From positions 1-64,000 of the forward strand of contig NZ_BBYJ01000019.1 in NCBI RefSeq assembly GCF_001528665.1: a DNA stretch of 64,000 nt. Reading direction: 5' to 3'. Shown one piece after another: positions 8,279-17,295 of this stretch. The notes below the pieces were generated by a model that made no database searches, was not told where the DNA came from, and saw nothing but the letters and a program-made list of their open reading frames with translations. This stretch comes from Microtetraspora malaysiensis. GTDB lineage: Bacteria > Actinomycetota > Actinomycetes > Streptosporangiales > Streptosporangiaceae. Within the stretch, counting starts at the first letter, position 1. Each line of letters begins with the position of its first letter. Both the position numbers and the translations under genes were made by a program.

Positions 8279-10329
8279 CGCAGGAACGCGGTGGCGACCC
8301 CCGCGTCGACCGGGACATGCAGGCCGGTGGTGTGGCTGAGTTCGGGGCCGGTAAGCACGAACACCGCGTTCGCGACGTGCTCGGGCAGCACCTCGCGCTT
8401 CAGGATCGTGCGCTGGGCGTAGAACCTGCCGAGGTCCTCCTCGGGGATGCCGTAGGTCTTCGCCCGGTTGGCGCCCCAGCCCGAGGCGAAGATGCCCGAG
8501 CCGCGCACGACGCCGTCGGGGTTGACGCCGTTGACCCTGACGCCGTGCTCGCCGAGCTCGACCGCGAGCAGTCGCACCTGGTGGGCCTGGTCGGCCTTCG
8601 TCGCCGAGTAGGCGATGTTGTTCGGGCCGGCGAACACTGAATTCTTCGAGGAGATGTAGACGATGTCGCCGCCGAGGCCCTGCTGGATGAGCACCCGCGC
8701 GGCAGCCTTCGACACGAGGAACGAGCCCTTGGCCATGACATCGTGCTGCAGGTCCCAGTCGGCCTCGGTGGTCTCGAGGAGCGGCTTCGAGAGCGAGAGG
8801 CCGGCGTTGTTCACCACGAGGTCGAGGCCGCCGAAGGCAAGCACCGCCTCGTCGATCGCGGCCCGCACCTGCGCGGCGTCCGTCACGTTCGCCTGCACGC
8901 CGATCGCGACATCCGTGCCGCCGAGCTCGGACGCCGCCGCCCGCGCCTTCTCGAGGTCGAGGTCGGCGACGACGACGCAGGCGCCCTCGGCCGCGAGCCG
9001 GGTGGCGACGGCCTTGCCGATGCCGGAGGCCGCGCCGGTCACGAGCGCGATGCGCGTCGCGTGCGTCTTGGGCTTCGGCATGCGCTGCAGCTTGGCCTCT
9101 TCGAGCGCCCAGTACTCGATGCGGAACTTCTCCTCGTCGGAGATGGGGGCATAGGTCGACAGCGCCTCGGCGCCGCGCATCACGTTGATCGCGTTCACGT
9201 AGAACTCGCCGGCGACGCGCGCGGTCTGCTTGTCCCTGCCGAACGAGAACATGCCGACGCCGGGCACGAGCACGATCGCCGGGTCGGCGCCGCGGATCGC
9301 GGGAGAGTCCTCGGTCGCGTAGGCGTCGTAGTACGCCCGATAGTCGGCGCGGTACTGCTCGTGCAGCTCCTTGAGGCGCGCGATGCTCTCCTCGACGCTC
9401 GCCGACGCCGGTAGGTCGAGCACGAGCGGCTTCACCTTCGTGCGCAGGAAGTGGTCGGGGCAGCTCGTGCCGAGCGCCGCGAGCGACCGCAGCTTCTCGC
9501 GGGAGAGAAACTCGAGCACCACCTCGCTGTCGGTGAAGTGGCCGAGCTGCGGCCTGTCGTGCGACGCGAGCCCGCGGATCGTCGGCGCGAGCGCGGCGGC
9601 CCTCGCGCGCCGCTCGGCCTCGGGCAGCGGCTCGTAGCCCGGCACGACCGCGCCGAACGGCTCCGGCTTGCCGTGCTCGGCGAGGTACGCCGCGGCGGTG
9701 TCGATGATCCAGAGCGAGTTCCTCTCGCTCTCCTCGGAGGTGTCGCCCCACGCGGTGATGCCGTGGCCGCCGAGGATGCAGCCGACCGCCTGCGGGTTCT
9801 TCGCCTTGATCTCCGCGATGTCGAGGCCGAGCTGGAAGCCCGGGCGGCGCCATGGCACCCATACGACCCGGTCCCCGAAGATCCTCTTCGTGAGCTCCTC
9901 GCCGGCGGCGGCGGTCGCGATGGCGATGCCCGAATCCGGGTGCAGGTGGTCGACGTGCGCGGCGTCGACGAGGCCGTGCATGGCCGTGTCGATCGACGGC
10001 GCGGCGCCGCCTCTGCCGTGCGGCCCGCCCAGCCCGAACAGGCAATGGTCGAACGCGGCGACCATCTCGTCCTCGCGCTCGACGCCCGGGTACACCTTCA
10101 CGAGGTCGCGGAGCCGGTCGAGGCGCAGCACCGCGAGCCCGGTCTCGGTGAGCGTGCCGAGGTCGCCGCCCGAGCCCTTCACCCAGAGCAGTTCGACGGG
10201 CTCGCCGGTAACCGGGTCGGTCTCGGTGCCCTTCGCCGACGTGTTGCCGCCGGCGTAGTTCGTGTTCTTCGGGTCGGCGCCGAGGCGGTTCGACCGCGCG
10301 ATGAGGTCGGCGGCTGCCTGGTTCGTCAT
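8275..10329 (-). CDS. rhaD: bifunctional L-rhamnulose-1-phosphate aldolase / lactaldehyde dehydrogenase
   Basis: A 684-residue fusion. The N-terminal part (about 1-430) is a class II aldolase/adducin domain with NTNYAGGNTSAKGTE and the metal-site region DAAHVDHLHPDSGIA. The C-terminal part (about 430-684) is a short-chain dehydrogenase with ALVTGAASGIGKAVA, VNNAGLS and YSATKADQ. The aldolase splits L-rhamnulose 1-phosphate to DHAP and L-lactaldehyde and the second domain oxidises the lactaldehyde, as known for the RhaEW/RhaD fusion of Bacillus and actinobacteria. The start at 10329 was chosen for the AAGGA upstream. It follows rhaI by 49 bp and overlaps rhaB by four bases. Codon use is CTC-rich. 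Confidence 0.92.
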   Translation of the reverse strand: MTNQAAADLIARSNRLGADPKNTNYAGGNTSAKGTETDPVTGEPVELLWVKGSGGDLGTLTETGLAVLRLDRLRDLVKVYPGVEREDEMVAAFDHCLFGLGGPHGRGGAAPSIDTAMHGLVDAAHVDHLHPDSGIAIATAAAGEELTKRIFGDRVVWVPWRRPGFQLGLDIAEIKAKNPQAVGCILGGHGITAWGDTSEESERNSLWIIDTAAAYLAEHGKPEPFGAVVPGYEPLPEAERRARAAALAPTIRGLASHDRPQLGHFTDSEVVLEFLSREKLRSLAALGTSCPDHFLRTKVKPLVLDLPASASVEESIARLKELHEQYRADYRAYYDAYATEDSPAIRGADPAIVLVPGVGMFSFGRDKQTARVAGEFYVNAINVMRGAEALSTYAPISDEEKFRIEYWALEEAKLQRMPKPKTHATRIALVTGAASGIGKAVATRLAAEGACVVVADLDLEKARAAASELGGTDVAIGVQANVTDAAQVRAAIDEAVLAFGGLDLVVNNAGLSLSKPLLETTEADWDLQHDVMAKGSFLVSKAAARVLIQQGLGGDIVYISSKNSVFAGPNNIAYSATKADQAHQVRLLAVELGEHGVRVNGVNPDGVVRGSGIFASGWGANRAKTYGIPEEDLGRFYAQRTILKREVLPEHVANAVFVLTGPELSHTTGLHVPVDAGVATAFLR

Positions 10330-10378
10330 GAGCGGGATCCTTCGGTGTGGCGGATGGTGGTCTGTTCCCTCGATGGGC

Positions 10379-11545
10379 TCACGCGCCCCAGCCGGCCTGC
10401 GTGCCGCCGACGCGCTCATCGGCGGTCCGGGCGAGGTAGCCCGACCCGGCGAAGGCCGTCATCGGGTCGGCGGGCAGGCCCCGCGACTCGCGCCACTCCG
10501 CGAGGGCCGGGCGAACGTCGGTGTGGAACGCGTCCATGAAGACGCGGTTCGCCTCGAGCACGTCGCAGCCACGCTGGGCGGCGGCGAGGGCCTCGCGGTC
10601 GACGAGCAGGGCGCGCGCGGTCATCTCCTGCACGTTGAGCACCGAGCGGATCTGGCCGGGGATCTTGTCCTCGACGTTGTGGCACTGGTCGAGCATGAAC
10701 GCGACGTCGGGGTGGTTGAGGCCGCCGCCGCGGATGACTTCGAAGAGGATGCGGAACAGCTGGAACGGGTCGGCCGCGCCGACGATGAGGTCGTCGTCGG
10801 CGTAGAAGCGCGAGTTGAAGTCGAAGGAGCCGAGCTTGCCGAGGCGCAGCAGCTGCATGACGATGAACTCGATGTTGGTGCCGGGCGCGTGGTGGCCGGT
10901 GTCGAGGCAGACCATGGCCTTGTCGCCGAGCGCGGCGACCTGGGCGTAGCTCGTGCCCCAGTCGGGCACGTCGGTGTGGTAGAACGCCGGCTCGAAGAAC
11001 TTGTACTCGAGCACGAGGCGCTGCCCGTCGCCGAGCCGGTCGTAGATCGTCTTCAGCGACTCGTGCAGGCGATCTTGACGGCCGCGCAGGTCGGCCTGGC
11101 CCGGGTAGTTCGAGCCCTCGGCGAGCCAGATCTTCAGGTCGCGGCCGCCGGTGGCGTGCATGACGTCGATGCACGCGAAGTGGTGGTCGATCGCCTTCCG
11201 CCGAACCCGCGGGTCCTCGTGGGTGAGGGCGCCGAACTTGTAGTCGTCGTCCTGGAAAGTGTTCGAGTTGATCGTGCCGAGGGCGACGCCGAGGTCCTCG
11301 GCGTGCCGGCGCAGGTCGTCGTAGGAGTCGACCTTGTCCCACGGGATGTGCAGGGCCACGGTCGGCGCGAGGGCCGTGTACGCGTGCACCTGCGCGGCAT
11401 CCGCGATCTTCTCGTACGGGTCGCGCGGCGTGCCCGGCGCCGAGAAGACCTTGAAGCGGGTGCCCGAGTTGCCGAACGCCCAGCTCGGCAACTCGATGGC
11501 CTGCCGTTCGAGCTCGGCCAGGACGTCTGGGGAGAGCGTGGTCAC
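10379..11545 (-). CDS. rhaI: L-rhamnose isomerase
   Basis: A 388-residue isomerase converting L-rhamnose to L-rhamnulose, of the RhaI type (Pseudomonas/actinobacterial, xylose-isomerase-like TIM barrel). Metal and substrate residues are expected in LVLEYKFFEPAFYHTD, MVCLDTGHHAPGTN and FMLDQCHNVEDKIPGQI, all present. The GTG at 11545 was chosen because AGAAAGAAG lies just upstream; an ATG 44 codons earlier is in frame but lacks a ribosome site and would start inside the regulatory region. It is the first gene of the rhamnose operon, divergent from LacI, with a LacI-type operator 173 bp upstream. Confidence 0.92.
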   Translation of the reverse strand: MTTLSPDVLAELERQAIELPSWAFGNSGTRFKVFSAPGTPRDPYEKIADAAQVHAYTALAPTVALHIPWDKVDSYDDLRRHAEDLGVALGTINSNTFQDDDYKFGALTHEDPRVRRKAIDHHFACIDVMHATGGRDLKIWLAEGSNYPGQADLRGRQDRLHESLKTIYDRLGDGQRLVLEYKFFEPAFYHTDVPDWGTSYAQVAALGDKAMVCLDTGHHAPGTNIEFIVMQLLRLGKLGSFDFNSRFYADDDLIVGAADPFQLFRILFEVIRGGGLNHPDVAFMLDQCHNVEDKIPGQIRSVLNVQEMTARALLVDREALAAAQRGCDVLEANRVFMDAFHTDVRPALAEWRESRGLPADPMTAFAGSGYLARTADERVGGTQAGWGA

Positions 11546-11717
11546 GATCGCTTCTTTCTGTCGGTCGGATGCGCGGTCGGGTTCGCCGCCGAGCGCGGCG
11601 AACTGGGCTTCGAGGTGGAAGATCTCGGTCAGGTGCCGGGCGCCCCGGTCGGGCCGATCGTCGCCGAGCGCGCCCATGCCCGAGAGTCTCGGCTCGGTCG
11701 CAGGCGAGCGATGTACG

Positions 11718-11732
11718 ATTGAATCGTTTCAA
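11718..11732. promoter_or_regulatory. LacI-type operator in the rhaI / lacI divergent region
   Basis: ATTGAATCGTTTCAA contains TGAATCGTTTCA, a near-perfect palindrome with the central CG expected of LacI-family operators. It lies in the 357-bp gap between rhaI and the LacI gene. On the minus strand a possible rhaI promoter, TTGTAA with a TTCAAT 16 bases downstream, would place the operator over the spacer and -10. On the plus strand TACGAT just before it could be a -10 for the regulator. The same 15 bases recur at 28080-28094. Confidence 0.75.
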
Positions 11733-11902
11733 AGCGTAGTTACAACGGCCGGGTGCGAGCAAGTCACGCCAGTCGCGACGCGCTATGTTCTCGGAGTACC
11801 TCGGCGATCCGAGAGGTCGCCGCCTTCAGAATGCGTGTGCGCGGCGATGCTCGCCGCGAGCGAGAAGCCGGGAGCCAGGCTGACGCGCCAAGGGGAGAAC
11901 TG

Positions 11903-12910
11903 ATGACGGTGAGCGTTCGCGATGTCGCAGCCGCGGCGTCAGTCTCGGTTGGTACCGTCTCCAATGTCCTGAACCACCCGGACAAGGTCGCCCCGGCGAC
12001 CGTCGAACGCGTGCTCTCTGCGATCGAAGAACTGGGCTTCGTCCGGAACGACGCGGCTCGACAGTTGCGAGCCGGGAGAAGTCGTTCGATCGGGTTGGTG
12101 GTACTTGACGTGCGCAACCCTTTCTTCACCGAGGTCGCCCGTGGCGCCGAAGAGCGTGCGGCCGCGGAAGGCCTGACCGTGCTGCTCGGCAACAGCGGCG
12201 CGAACAGCGCCCGGGAAGCGGCGTATCTCGATCTCTTCGAGGAGCAGCGGGTTCACGGCTTGCTGATCACACCGCTCAACGAGGAACTCGCCAGGCTTGA
12301 GCGGTTGCGCCGCCGCGGTACTCCGGTCGTGCTTGTCGACCGGCAGGCTCCTCCCCGCAGCTTCTCTTCGGTGGCGGTTGACGACGTCGCCGGCGGGTTC
12401 CTCGCCGCTCAGCACTTGCTTGAGCGGGGCCGCCGTCGGATCGCTTTCGTGGGCGGGCCACTCGGCATCCGGCAGGTCTCCGATCGTCTCGAGGGTGCTC
12501 GCCGCGCTGTCGCCGAGGTCGCGGGCGCCGCGATCGAGGTGGTTCCGACTGAGAGCCCGACGGTGTTGGAGGGTCGTACCGCCGGCGAGGCCCTGCAAGC
12601 GAGAACCCCGGCGGAGCGCCCCGACGCGGTGTTCGCCGCCAACGATCTGCTGGCGATGGGGCTGTTGCAGGCGCTTATGCTGCGAGGAAAGCTACGGGTG
12701 CCGGAGGACATGGCACTGATCGGATACGACGACATCGATTTCGCTGCCACGGCGATCGTGCCGTTCTCATCGATCAGGCAGCCGGCTGCTCTGCTCGGTC
12801 AGACGGCGGTCGATCTCCTGCTCCAGGAGGCGTCAGGCCGCGGAATGAAGGAACTCCGCCAAGTCGTCTTCCGTCCCGAACTCGTGGAGCGAGCTTCGAC
12901 GCAAGCCTGA
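11903..12910 (+). CDS. LacI-family regulator, probable repressor of the rhamnose operon
   Basis: A 335-residue LacI/GalR protein. The helix-turn-helix is at the extreme N terminus (VRDVAAAASVSVGTVSNVLN), followed by the hinge (AARQLRAGRSRSIG) and the periplasmic-binding-like sensor domain (about 60-330), with DAVFAANDLLAMG and LIGYDDIDFAA near the effector pocket. ATG at 11903 was chosen because AGGGGAG sits 7 bases upstream; the frame is open for 50 codons before it but that part is not LacI-like. Divergence from rhaI and the palindrome between them point to control of rhamnose catabolism, probably relieved by rhamnose or rhamnulose. Fewer extreme GC codons than the rha genes. Confidence 0.9.
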   Translation: MTVSVRDVAAAASVSVGTVSNVLNHPDKVAPATVERVLSAIEELGFVRNDAARQLRAGRSRSIGLVVLDVRNPFFTEVARGAEERAAAEGLTVLLGNSGANSAREAAYLDLFEEQRVHGLLITPLNEELARLERLRRRGTPVVLVDRQAPPRSFSSVAVDDVAGGFLAAQHLLERGRRRIAFVGGPLGIRQVSDRLEGARRAVAEVAGAAIEVVPTESPTVLEGRTAGEALQARTPAERPDAVFAANDLLAMGLLQALMLRGKLRVPEDMALIGYDDIDFAATAIVPFSSIRQPAALLGQTAVDLLLQEASGRGMKELRQVVFRPELVERASTQA

Positions 12911-12926
12911 TTCAACCTCCACTCCA

Positions 12927-12942
12927 AGACACGCGGGTGTCT
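12927..12942 (+). terminator. short hairpin after the LacI gene
   Basis: AGACAC and GTGTCT form a 6-bp stem with a GCGG loop 17 bases after the LacI stop. There is no U tract, so terminator function is uncertain. Confidence 0.35.
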
Positions 12943-13009
12943 CGCCTTCCCGCGTGCTCGGCGGGCGGCTAGGTCGCGGGCCACACAGCGGGCCGGTCGC
13001 GGTGGGTCC

Positions 13010-13041
13010 GCTTAAGCGCAGCCCTGCTTAAGCGCAGCCCT
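13010..13041 (+). repeat. exact 16-bp tandem duplication upstream of the hemerythrin gene
   Basis: GCTTAAGCGCAGCCCT is repeated head-to-tail at 13010-13025 and 13026-13041. Each copy contains the palindrome GCTTAAGC, so the duplication doubles a potential protein-binding site 60-90 bp before the start codon. Confidence 0.8.
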
Positions 13042-13070
13042 AAAGAACACCAAGGGGCCCAGCACACACT

Positions 13071-13090
13071 TTGGTCAGGAAACCGACCAA
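13071..13090. promoter_or_regulatory. TTGGTC-8-GACCAA inverted repeat, candidate operator
   Basis: Six-base arms separated by eight bases sit directly before the ribosome site (AAGGAG) of the hemerythrin gene, where a bound protein could block transcription or the message could fold over the ribosome site. No regulator is adjacent. Confidence 0.4.
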
Positions 13091-13100
13091 GGAGAATCCG

Positions 13101-13727
13101 ATGACTTCCCCGAATGTCCCGAACGTGCTGGGCTTCCGCATCACCCACCGGGCCATGCGCGGCGACGCCCGCCGCCTCGCCAAGGTGACTCAGGAGATCG
13201 CCGCGGGGCGGCAGTCCTGCGACGCGCGCCGCGCCGCGGCGATCCGTGACTTCACCGTCCAGCTCTGTGCCGGCATCCACCACCACCACAGCGTCGAGGA
13301 CGAGGCCCTCTGGCCCCTGCTCGTACGGTCCGCGGGCCCGGAGGTGGACCTCACCGACCTGAGCGACGACCACTCCGAGCTGGACCCCCTCCTGGACGAG
13401 GTCCGCGCGGCGATGGCCGACCCGGCCCAGGCGGCCAAGCCCCTGGCCCGGCTGGCCGACCTGCTCGACGAGCACATCGAGGAGGAGGAGCGCGTGATCT
13501 TCCCCATCATCGAGCGGCAGGTCTCCCCCGCGGCCTGGAACGCGGTGGAGAAGCTGGCCAGGAAGGGCGGCAAGATCTCCTTCGAACTGCCCCGGATCGA
13601 GCAGTACGCCCTGCCGTCGGAGATGGCGAAGCTGCGCAAGCTCGCGGGACCGGTGCTCGTGGTGCTGCTCGCGCTGATGCGCGGCGGCCACCGGCGACGC
13701 CAGCGGCTGATCTTCGGCGCCGCCTGA
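13101..13727 (+). CDS. hemerythrin-domain protein
   Basis: A 208-residue protein with a hemerythrin HHE four-helix bundle (about 10-150). Iron-ligand candidates are in CAGIHHHHSVEDEALW, DDHSELDPLL and LLDEHIEEEERVIFPII, giving the H...HxxxE...H...HxxxE pattern of a di-iron site. The C-terminal tail is hydrophobic (GPVLVVLLALM) followed by a basic GGHRRRQR, so it may touch the membrane. Known relatives bind oxygen or NO or sense redox and stress; which applies here is unknown. ATG at 13101 has AAGGAG upstream. It stands alone between the LacI gene and the convergent SARP gene, behind the duplicated element and inverted repeat. Confidence 0.88.
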   Translation: MTSPNVPNVLGFRITHRAMRGDARRLAKVTQEIAAGRQSCDARRAAAIRDFTVQLCAGIHHHHSVEDEALWPLLVRSAGPEVDLTDLSDDHSELDPLLDEVRAAMADPAQAAKPLARLADLLDEHIEEEERVIFPIIERQVSPAAWNAVEKLARKGGKISFELPRIEQYALPSEMAKLRKLAGPVLVVLLALMRGGHRRRQRLIFGAA

Positions 13728-13810
13728 CCCTGTCGCCCGGCCTGACGACGCTTCCCGATCCGGTCACCCCGTGCGTACGCGAACCGCGGCACAACGGCTG
13801 AATACGCGGC

Positions 13811-16800
13811 TCAGCGGACGGCCCGGCCGGTTACGGACGCCAGCGCGAGCAGGGCACGCTCCCGCCAGTGAGGGGAGCCGACCCGCTCCGCCACCTCGGC
13901 GGCGACGGCATAGTGCCCTTCGGCGGCCTCCGGGTCATCGAGGAACTCCGCGAGTTCCCCCAGCGTCTGGGCGACCGGCCACAGCGTGATCGAGCCGCTG
14001 TGCAGCCCGGCCAGCTCTTCGCGGGAGGGCAGGAGCAGCCGGTAGCACTCGCCGGCCACTTCACGGGCCCCGAGGGCGATCGCGTTGGCCGCCCGTACCG
14101 CCATCATGAACAGCCAGTAGTAGTCCCGCCGTGGTGCTCGCCCGGCCGGCCACACCTCCCTGGCTTCCTCGATGCGGCCCGCGGCGATCAGCGCGTAGGT
14201 GTACTGCTCGTCCACCTGGTCGGGGACGCGCTCCCGCAACGCGGCTATCTCGGCCAGCGAATCGTGGCCGCGCCCCGAGCACATGCGAACCGTCAACCTG
14301 CCCAGCGCGCCGAACGAAGCCGCGTTGATGGCGCCCACCTGGGCCATCCGCTCGGCCACCGAGGTGTAGGCGGCCTCGGCCCGCTCGAAGTCTCCCCTGA
14401 GCAGGAAGTGGAGGGCGTCGAGGACGGCGAGGACGCCGAGGGCGAGACCGAGCTGGCCGCTCGTGGAGAGCTCGACCGCCCGGTCGGCGTGGCTCCGGGC
14501 CCCGGCCCAGTCGTTGCGGCCGAGCGCCACCATGCACAGGGCGAAGTGGCCGAGCGTCTGGTAGCCGAGCAGGCCGCCGGACGCCGACGCCTCCAGCAGG
14601 TCCTGGCCGAGCCGCTCCAGTTCGTCGCGCCGCCCCGGCTCGACGCAGGCCCAGTATCGGGCGTTGAGCGCCATGCAGAGCAGCCGCGGATCGTCCAGGT
14701 CACGGGCGATCCGCAGCGCTTCGGCGCTCACCGTCTCGAGAAGCTCGGGGTCGTTCCCTTCGAGCTGGTGGGCCAGCGCCACCAGGACGCGGCAGCGCGC
14801 CTCCCCCGGTTCCTCGGGCATCGCCTCATGGGCCGCCCGTATGACGTTCTGGTCGGGCTGCCGGTCCAGCTGGATCGTCCAGATGACCGGCGCGTCGAAC
14901 GCGGCGGCCGCACGGGCGATGAGCACCGGGTCGGTGGTCCGGCGGGCGAGTGAGAGCGCCGTCGCCTGCGCCGCGAGGGCGGACACGACGTCCCCCGCGT
15001 GGGCCTTCGCGGAGACCAGGCGGCACAGCAGATCCACCCGGGTTTCCAGATCGGGGCCCGCGGCGAGATCGAGCGCGTCGAGCGCGCCCCGGAGCAGCGC
15101 GGCCGCCTCCTTGTGCGCGTAGAGACCGGACGCCGTGTCCGCCGCCCGCGCGGCGTACTCCGTGGCTCTGAGCGCCGTGGCGGTGGTCGCCGCGGCCAGG
15201 GCATGGTGCCCGAGCGCCCCCACGTCTCCCGGTCTGAGCCGCTCCAGCGCCGCAAACGACCTCCCGTGCAGGCGGGTACGGCGCAGCCGGGGGATGTCCT
15301 CGTACAACGTCTCGCGTACGAGTGCGTGGGCGAAGCGGACGTGACCCGGCAGCGGCTCTGTCAGCAGCCCGGAGAGCACGCCTGCCTCCAGGCCGTCGAG
15401 CACGGTCTCCTCGTCGCCGCCGGACATGGCGATCAGCACGTCGGCGTCGGCGTCCCGGCCGAGGACGGCGGCGTTGCGCAACGTCAGCTGGGCCGTCGCG
15501 GGCAGGCGGGCCACCCGCCTGCGGATCAGGTCGCGGACGCCGGGCGGCAACGCGTGAACGGCGGCCGGCCCGTCGACGGCGAGCAGCCGCGCGATCTCGG
15601 TCACGAACAGCGGGTTGCCACCGGTCCGCTCGGTGACGGTGCGGGCCGTGGCCGGGTCGACCTCCATGCCGGACCGTTCCCGTAGCAGCAGGGTCACGTC
15701 CTGCTCGGTCAGGCCGTCCAGCGTCACGTTCTCGGCGGCCTGGACGGCGAGGGCCGCCCGGGTGGTCAGCAGGTCGACGGCGGCCTCCGCGGGCCGGTGG
15801 GTCAGCAGCACGAGGACGGGCGTCCGGGCCAGGCGTACCGCCAGGTGCCGGAGCAGCTGAAGGGTCTCCTCGTCGGCGCGGTGGACGTCCTCGATCACGA
15901 TCAGCAGGGGTCCGGGCACGCCCTCCAGGTACTCCCCCGCCGCCTGGGCCAGCCAGAACTGGCCGACGGTTTGGTCGGTGTCGGGCTCCAGGAGGGGCGC
16001 GAGCCGTACGACGGCCTCCGGAGTGGGCGGGGAGGCGATGGAGAGATGACCCAGGACCTCGCTCCAGGCCCACGCGGGCGGCACGCCGCCGACGGTCTCC
16101 GGGCACCGGCCCACGGCGGCCCGCCAGCCGTCGGCCACGAGCCTGCCTACCAGCGCGTCGGCCAGCGTGCTCTTGCCCGAGCCCGCGTCGCCGCCCAGCC
16201 AGGCCACCCGGAGCCCGTGCCGCGCCTGGGCGGCGGCGGCGACCAGGCGGGCGAGCTCCGCCGTACGGCCGATCATGGGCGCGGGGTCGGCGGCGGGCGC
16301 GGGAGGGAACCGGACCGGGCCGGGAGCCGGTACGGAACCAGCGGCGGTCGCGACAGAAGCGGCCGGATCTGCCGACGCCGCAGGAGCGGCGGACGCGACC
16401 GACGGGATCCGGGCCGGGTCCAGGCGGAGGGAGTCGGCCTGGGCGAGGATGTCCGCCTCCAGGGCGCGCAGGTGGGGCCCGAGGTCCACGCCCAGTTCCT
16501 CGGCCAGGCCGTGCCGCGTCCGGCGGATCACGGCCAGCGCCTCCCCCTGGCGTCCCGCCCGGTAAAGGGCGAGGGCGAGCAGGCGTACGCCGTTCTCGCG
16601 GAACGGATGAGTATAAACGTGACGTTCGAGCTCCGGCACGATCTCGGCGTGGCGGCCGAGAGCGAGCGCCGCCTCGGCACGGTAGTCGACGGCGACGGTG
16701 CGGATCTCGTCGAGCCGGGACACCTCCGGGGCCGCCCACTCCTCGTCGGCGAACTCGGCGTAGGCCGGACCGGTCCACAGCCTGAGCGCCTCGTCGAGCG

Positions 16801-17200
16801 TCTCCATGGCCTCGGTGGGCCGTCCCGCGTCGAACGCGGCGACCGCGGCGTCGACCAGCCGGGGGAACCGCCACGCGTCCACGGCGTCGGCCTCCAGGTT
16901 CAGCCGGTACCCGGGCGGAGCGCTGACGATCACGCGGTCAGGACTCCGAGTGGAGCTCCGGGGAGGCCGGCCGGGTTCGAGGACGCGCCGCAGGTTGGAG
17001 ATGTAGACCTGCAGCGCGGCCAGGGCCCGGGGCGGCGCCTGCTCCTGCCAGAGGTCGTCGATGAACCGGTCGGTGGAGACGACATGCCCCTGGGCGCAGA
17101 CGAGCCTCGTCATGACGGCACGCTGGAGCGACGCGCCGAGGTCGACGGGGCGGCCCGCCACCTCGGCACGGCACTGCCCGAGGACCCGCAACCTCACCAT
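13811..17200 (-). CDS. SARP/AfsR-type regulator with ATPase and TPR domains
   Basis: A 1129-residue regulator. The winged-helix DNA-binding domain is at about 1-95 (VRLRVLGQCRAEVAGRPVDLG onward, quoted in part), and the bacterial transcriptional activation domain (BTAD) at about 100-250 with VDAWRFPRLVDAA and EELGVDLGPHLRALE. After an Ala/Pro-rich linker comes an AAA/NTPase domain (about 310-560) with Walker A GGDAGSGKSTL and Walker-B-like PLLIVIEDVHRADE, then a long helical TPR-like C terminus. Such proteins activate secondary-metabolite or other gene sets in actinomycetes. ATG at 17200 was preferred over the ATG four codons upstream because GAGGA lies six bases before it. No biosynthetic cluster is adjacent, so the target is unknown. 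Confidence 0.88.
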   Translation of the reverse strand: MVRLRVLGQCRAEVAGRPVDLGASLQRAVMTRLVCAQGHVVSTDRFIDDLWQEQAPPRALAALQVYISNLRRVLEPGRPPRSSTRSPDRVIVSAPPGYRLNLEADAVDAWRFPRLVDAAVAAFDAGRPTEAMETLDEALRLWTGPAYAEFADEEWAAPEVSRLDEIRTVAVDYRAEAALALGRHAEIVPELERHVYTHPFRENGVRLLALALYRAGRQGEALAVIRRTRHGLAEELGVDLGPHLRALEADILAQADSLRLDPARIPSVASAAPAASADPAASVATAAGSVPAPGPVRFPPAPAADPAPMIGRTAELARLVAAAAQARHGLRVAWLGGDAGSGKSTLADALVGRLVADGWRAAVGRCPETVGGVPPAWAWSEVLGHLSIASPPTPEAVVRLAPLLEPDTDQTVGQFWLAQAAGEYLEGVPGPLLIVIEDVHRADEETLQLLRHLAVRLARTPVLVLLTHRPAEAAVDLLTTRAALAVQAAENVTLDGLTEQDVTLLLRERSGMEVDPATARTVTERTGGNPLFVTEIARLLAVDGPAAVHALPPGVRDLIRRRVARLPATAQLTLRNAAVLGRDADADVLIAMSGGDEETVLDGLEAGVLSGLLTEPLPGHVRFAHALVRETLYEDIPRLRRTRLHGRSFAALERLRPGDVGALGHHALAAATTATALRATEYAARAADTASGLYAHKEAAALLRGALDALDLAAGPDLETRVDLLCRLVSAKAHAGDVVSALAAQATALSLARRTTDPVLIARAAAAFDAPVIWTIQLDRQPDQNVIRAAHEAMPEEPGEARCRVLVALAHQLEGNDPELLETVSAEALRIARDLDDPRLLCMALNARYWACVEPGRRDELERLGQDLLEASASGGLLGYQTLGHFALCMVALGRNDWAGARSHADRAVELSTSGQLGLALGVLAVLDALHFLLRGDFERAEAAYTSVAERMAQVGAINAASFGALGRLTVRMCSGRGHDSLAEIAALRERVPDQVDEQYTYALIAAGRIEEAREVWPAGRAPRRDYYWLFMMAVRAANAIALGAREVAGECYRLLLPSREELAGLHSGSITLWPVAQTLGELAEFLDDPEAAEGHYAVAAEVAERVGSPHWRERALLALASVTGRAVR

Positions 17201-17208
17201 GACGTTCC

Positions 17209-17295
17209 TCATGCCGGGTAGAACACGTCGCCGACGCGCAGGGTCGCGCGCTCGTGATGGGCGACGACGACCTTGGCCGCCTCCACGTCGACCAT
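17209..17295 (-). pseudogene. N-terminal scrap of an aminoglycoside-phosphotransferase-family gene
   Basis: The frame from ATG 17295 reads 28 residues including KVVVAHHERATLRVGDVF, then YPA and stop. The string VAHRERATLRVGDVFLKIDAD is the characteristic N terminus of a common actinobacterial aminoglycoside phosphotransferase (APH) family protein, normally about 250 or more residues. Here the similarity ends at GDVF and a stop follows three codons later, so only the first tenth of the gene remains. Its TGA overlaps an ATG just upstream of the SARP start (ATGA at 17209-17212), so the scrap may now act as a short leader. Identification is from memory of the motif. Confidence 0.55.

Noticed and set aside
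6851-10045. A 1064-codon open frame on the minus strand spanning rhaB and most of the aldolase gene
   Set aside because: Its N-terminal two-thirds are an Arg/Ala/Gly-rich shadow of the aldolase gene in another frame; only the last 475 codons are the real rhamnulokinase.
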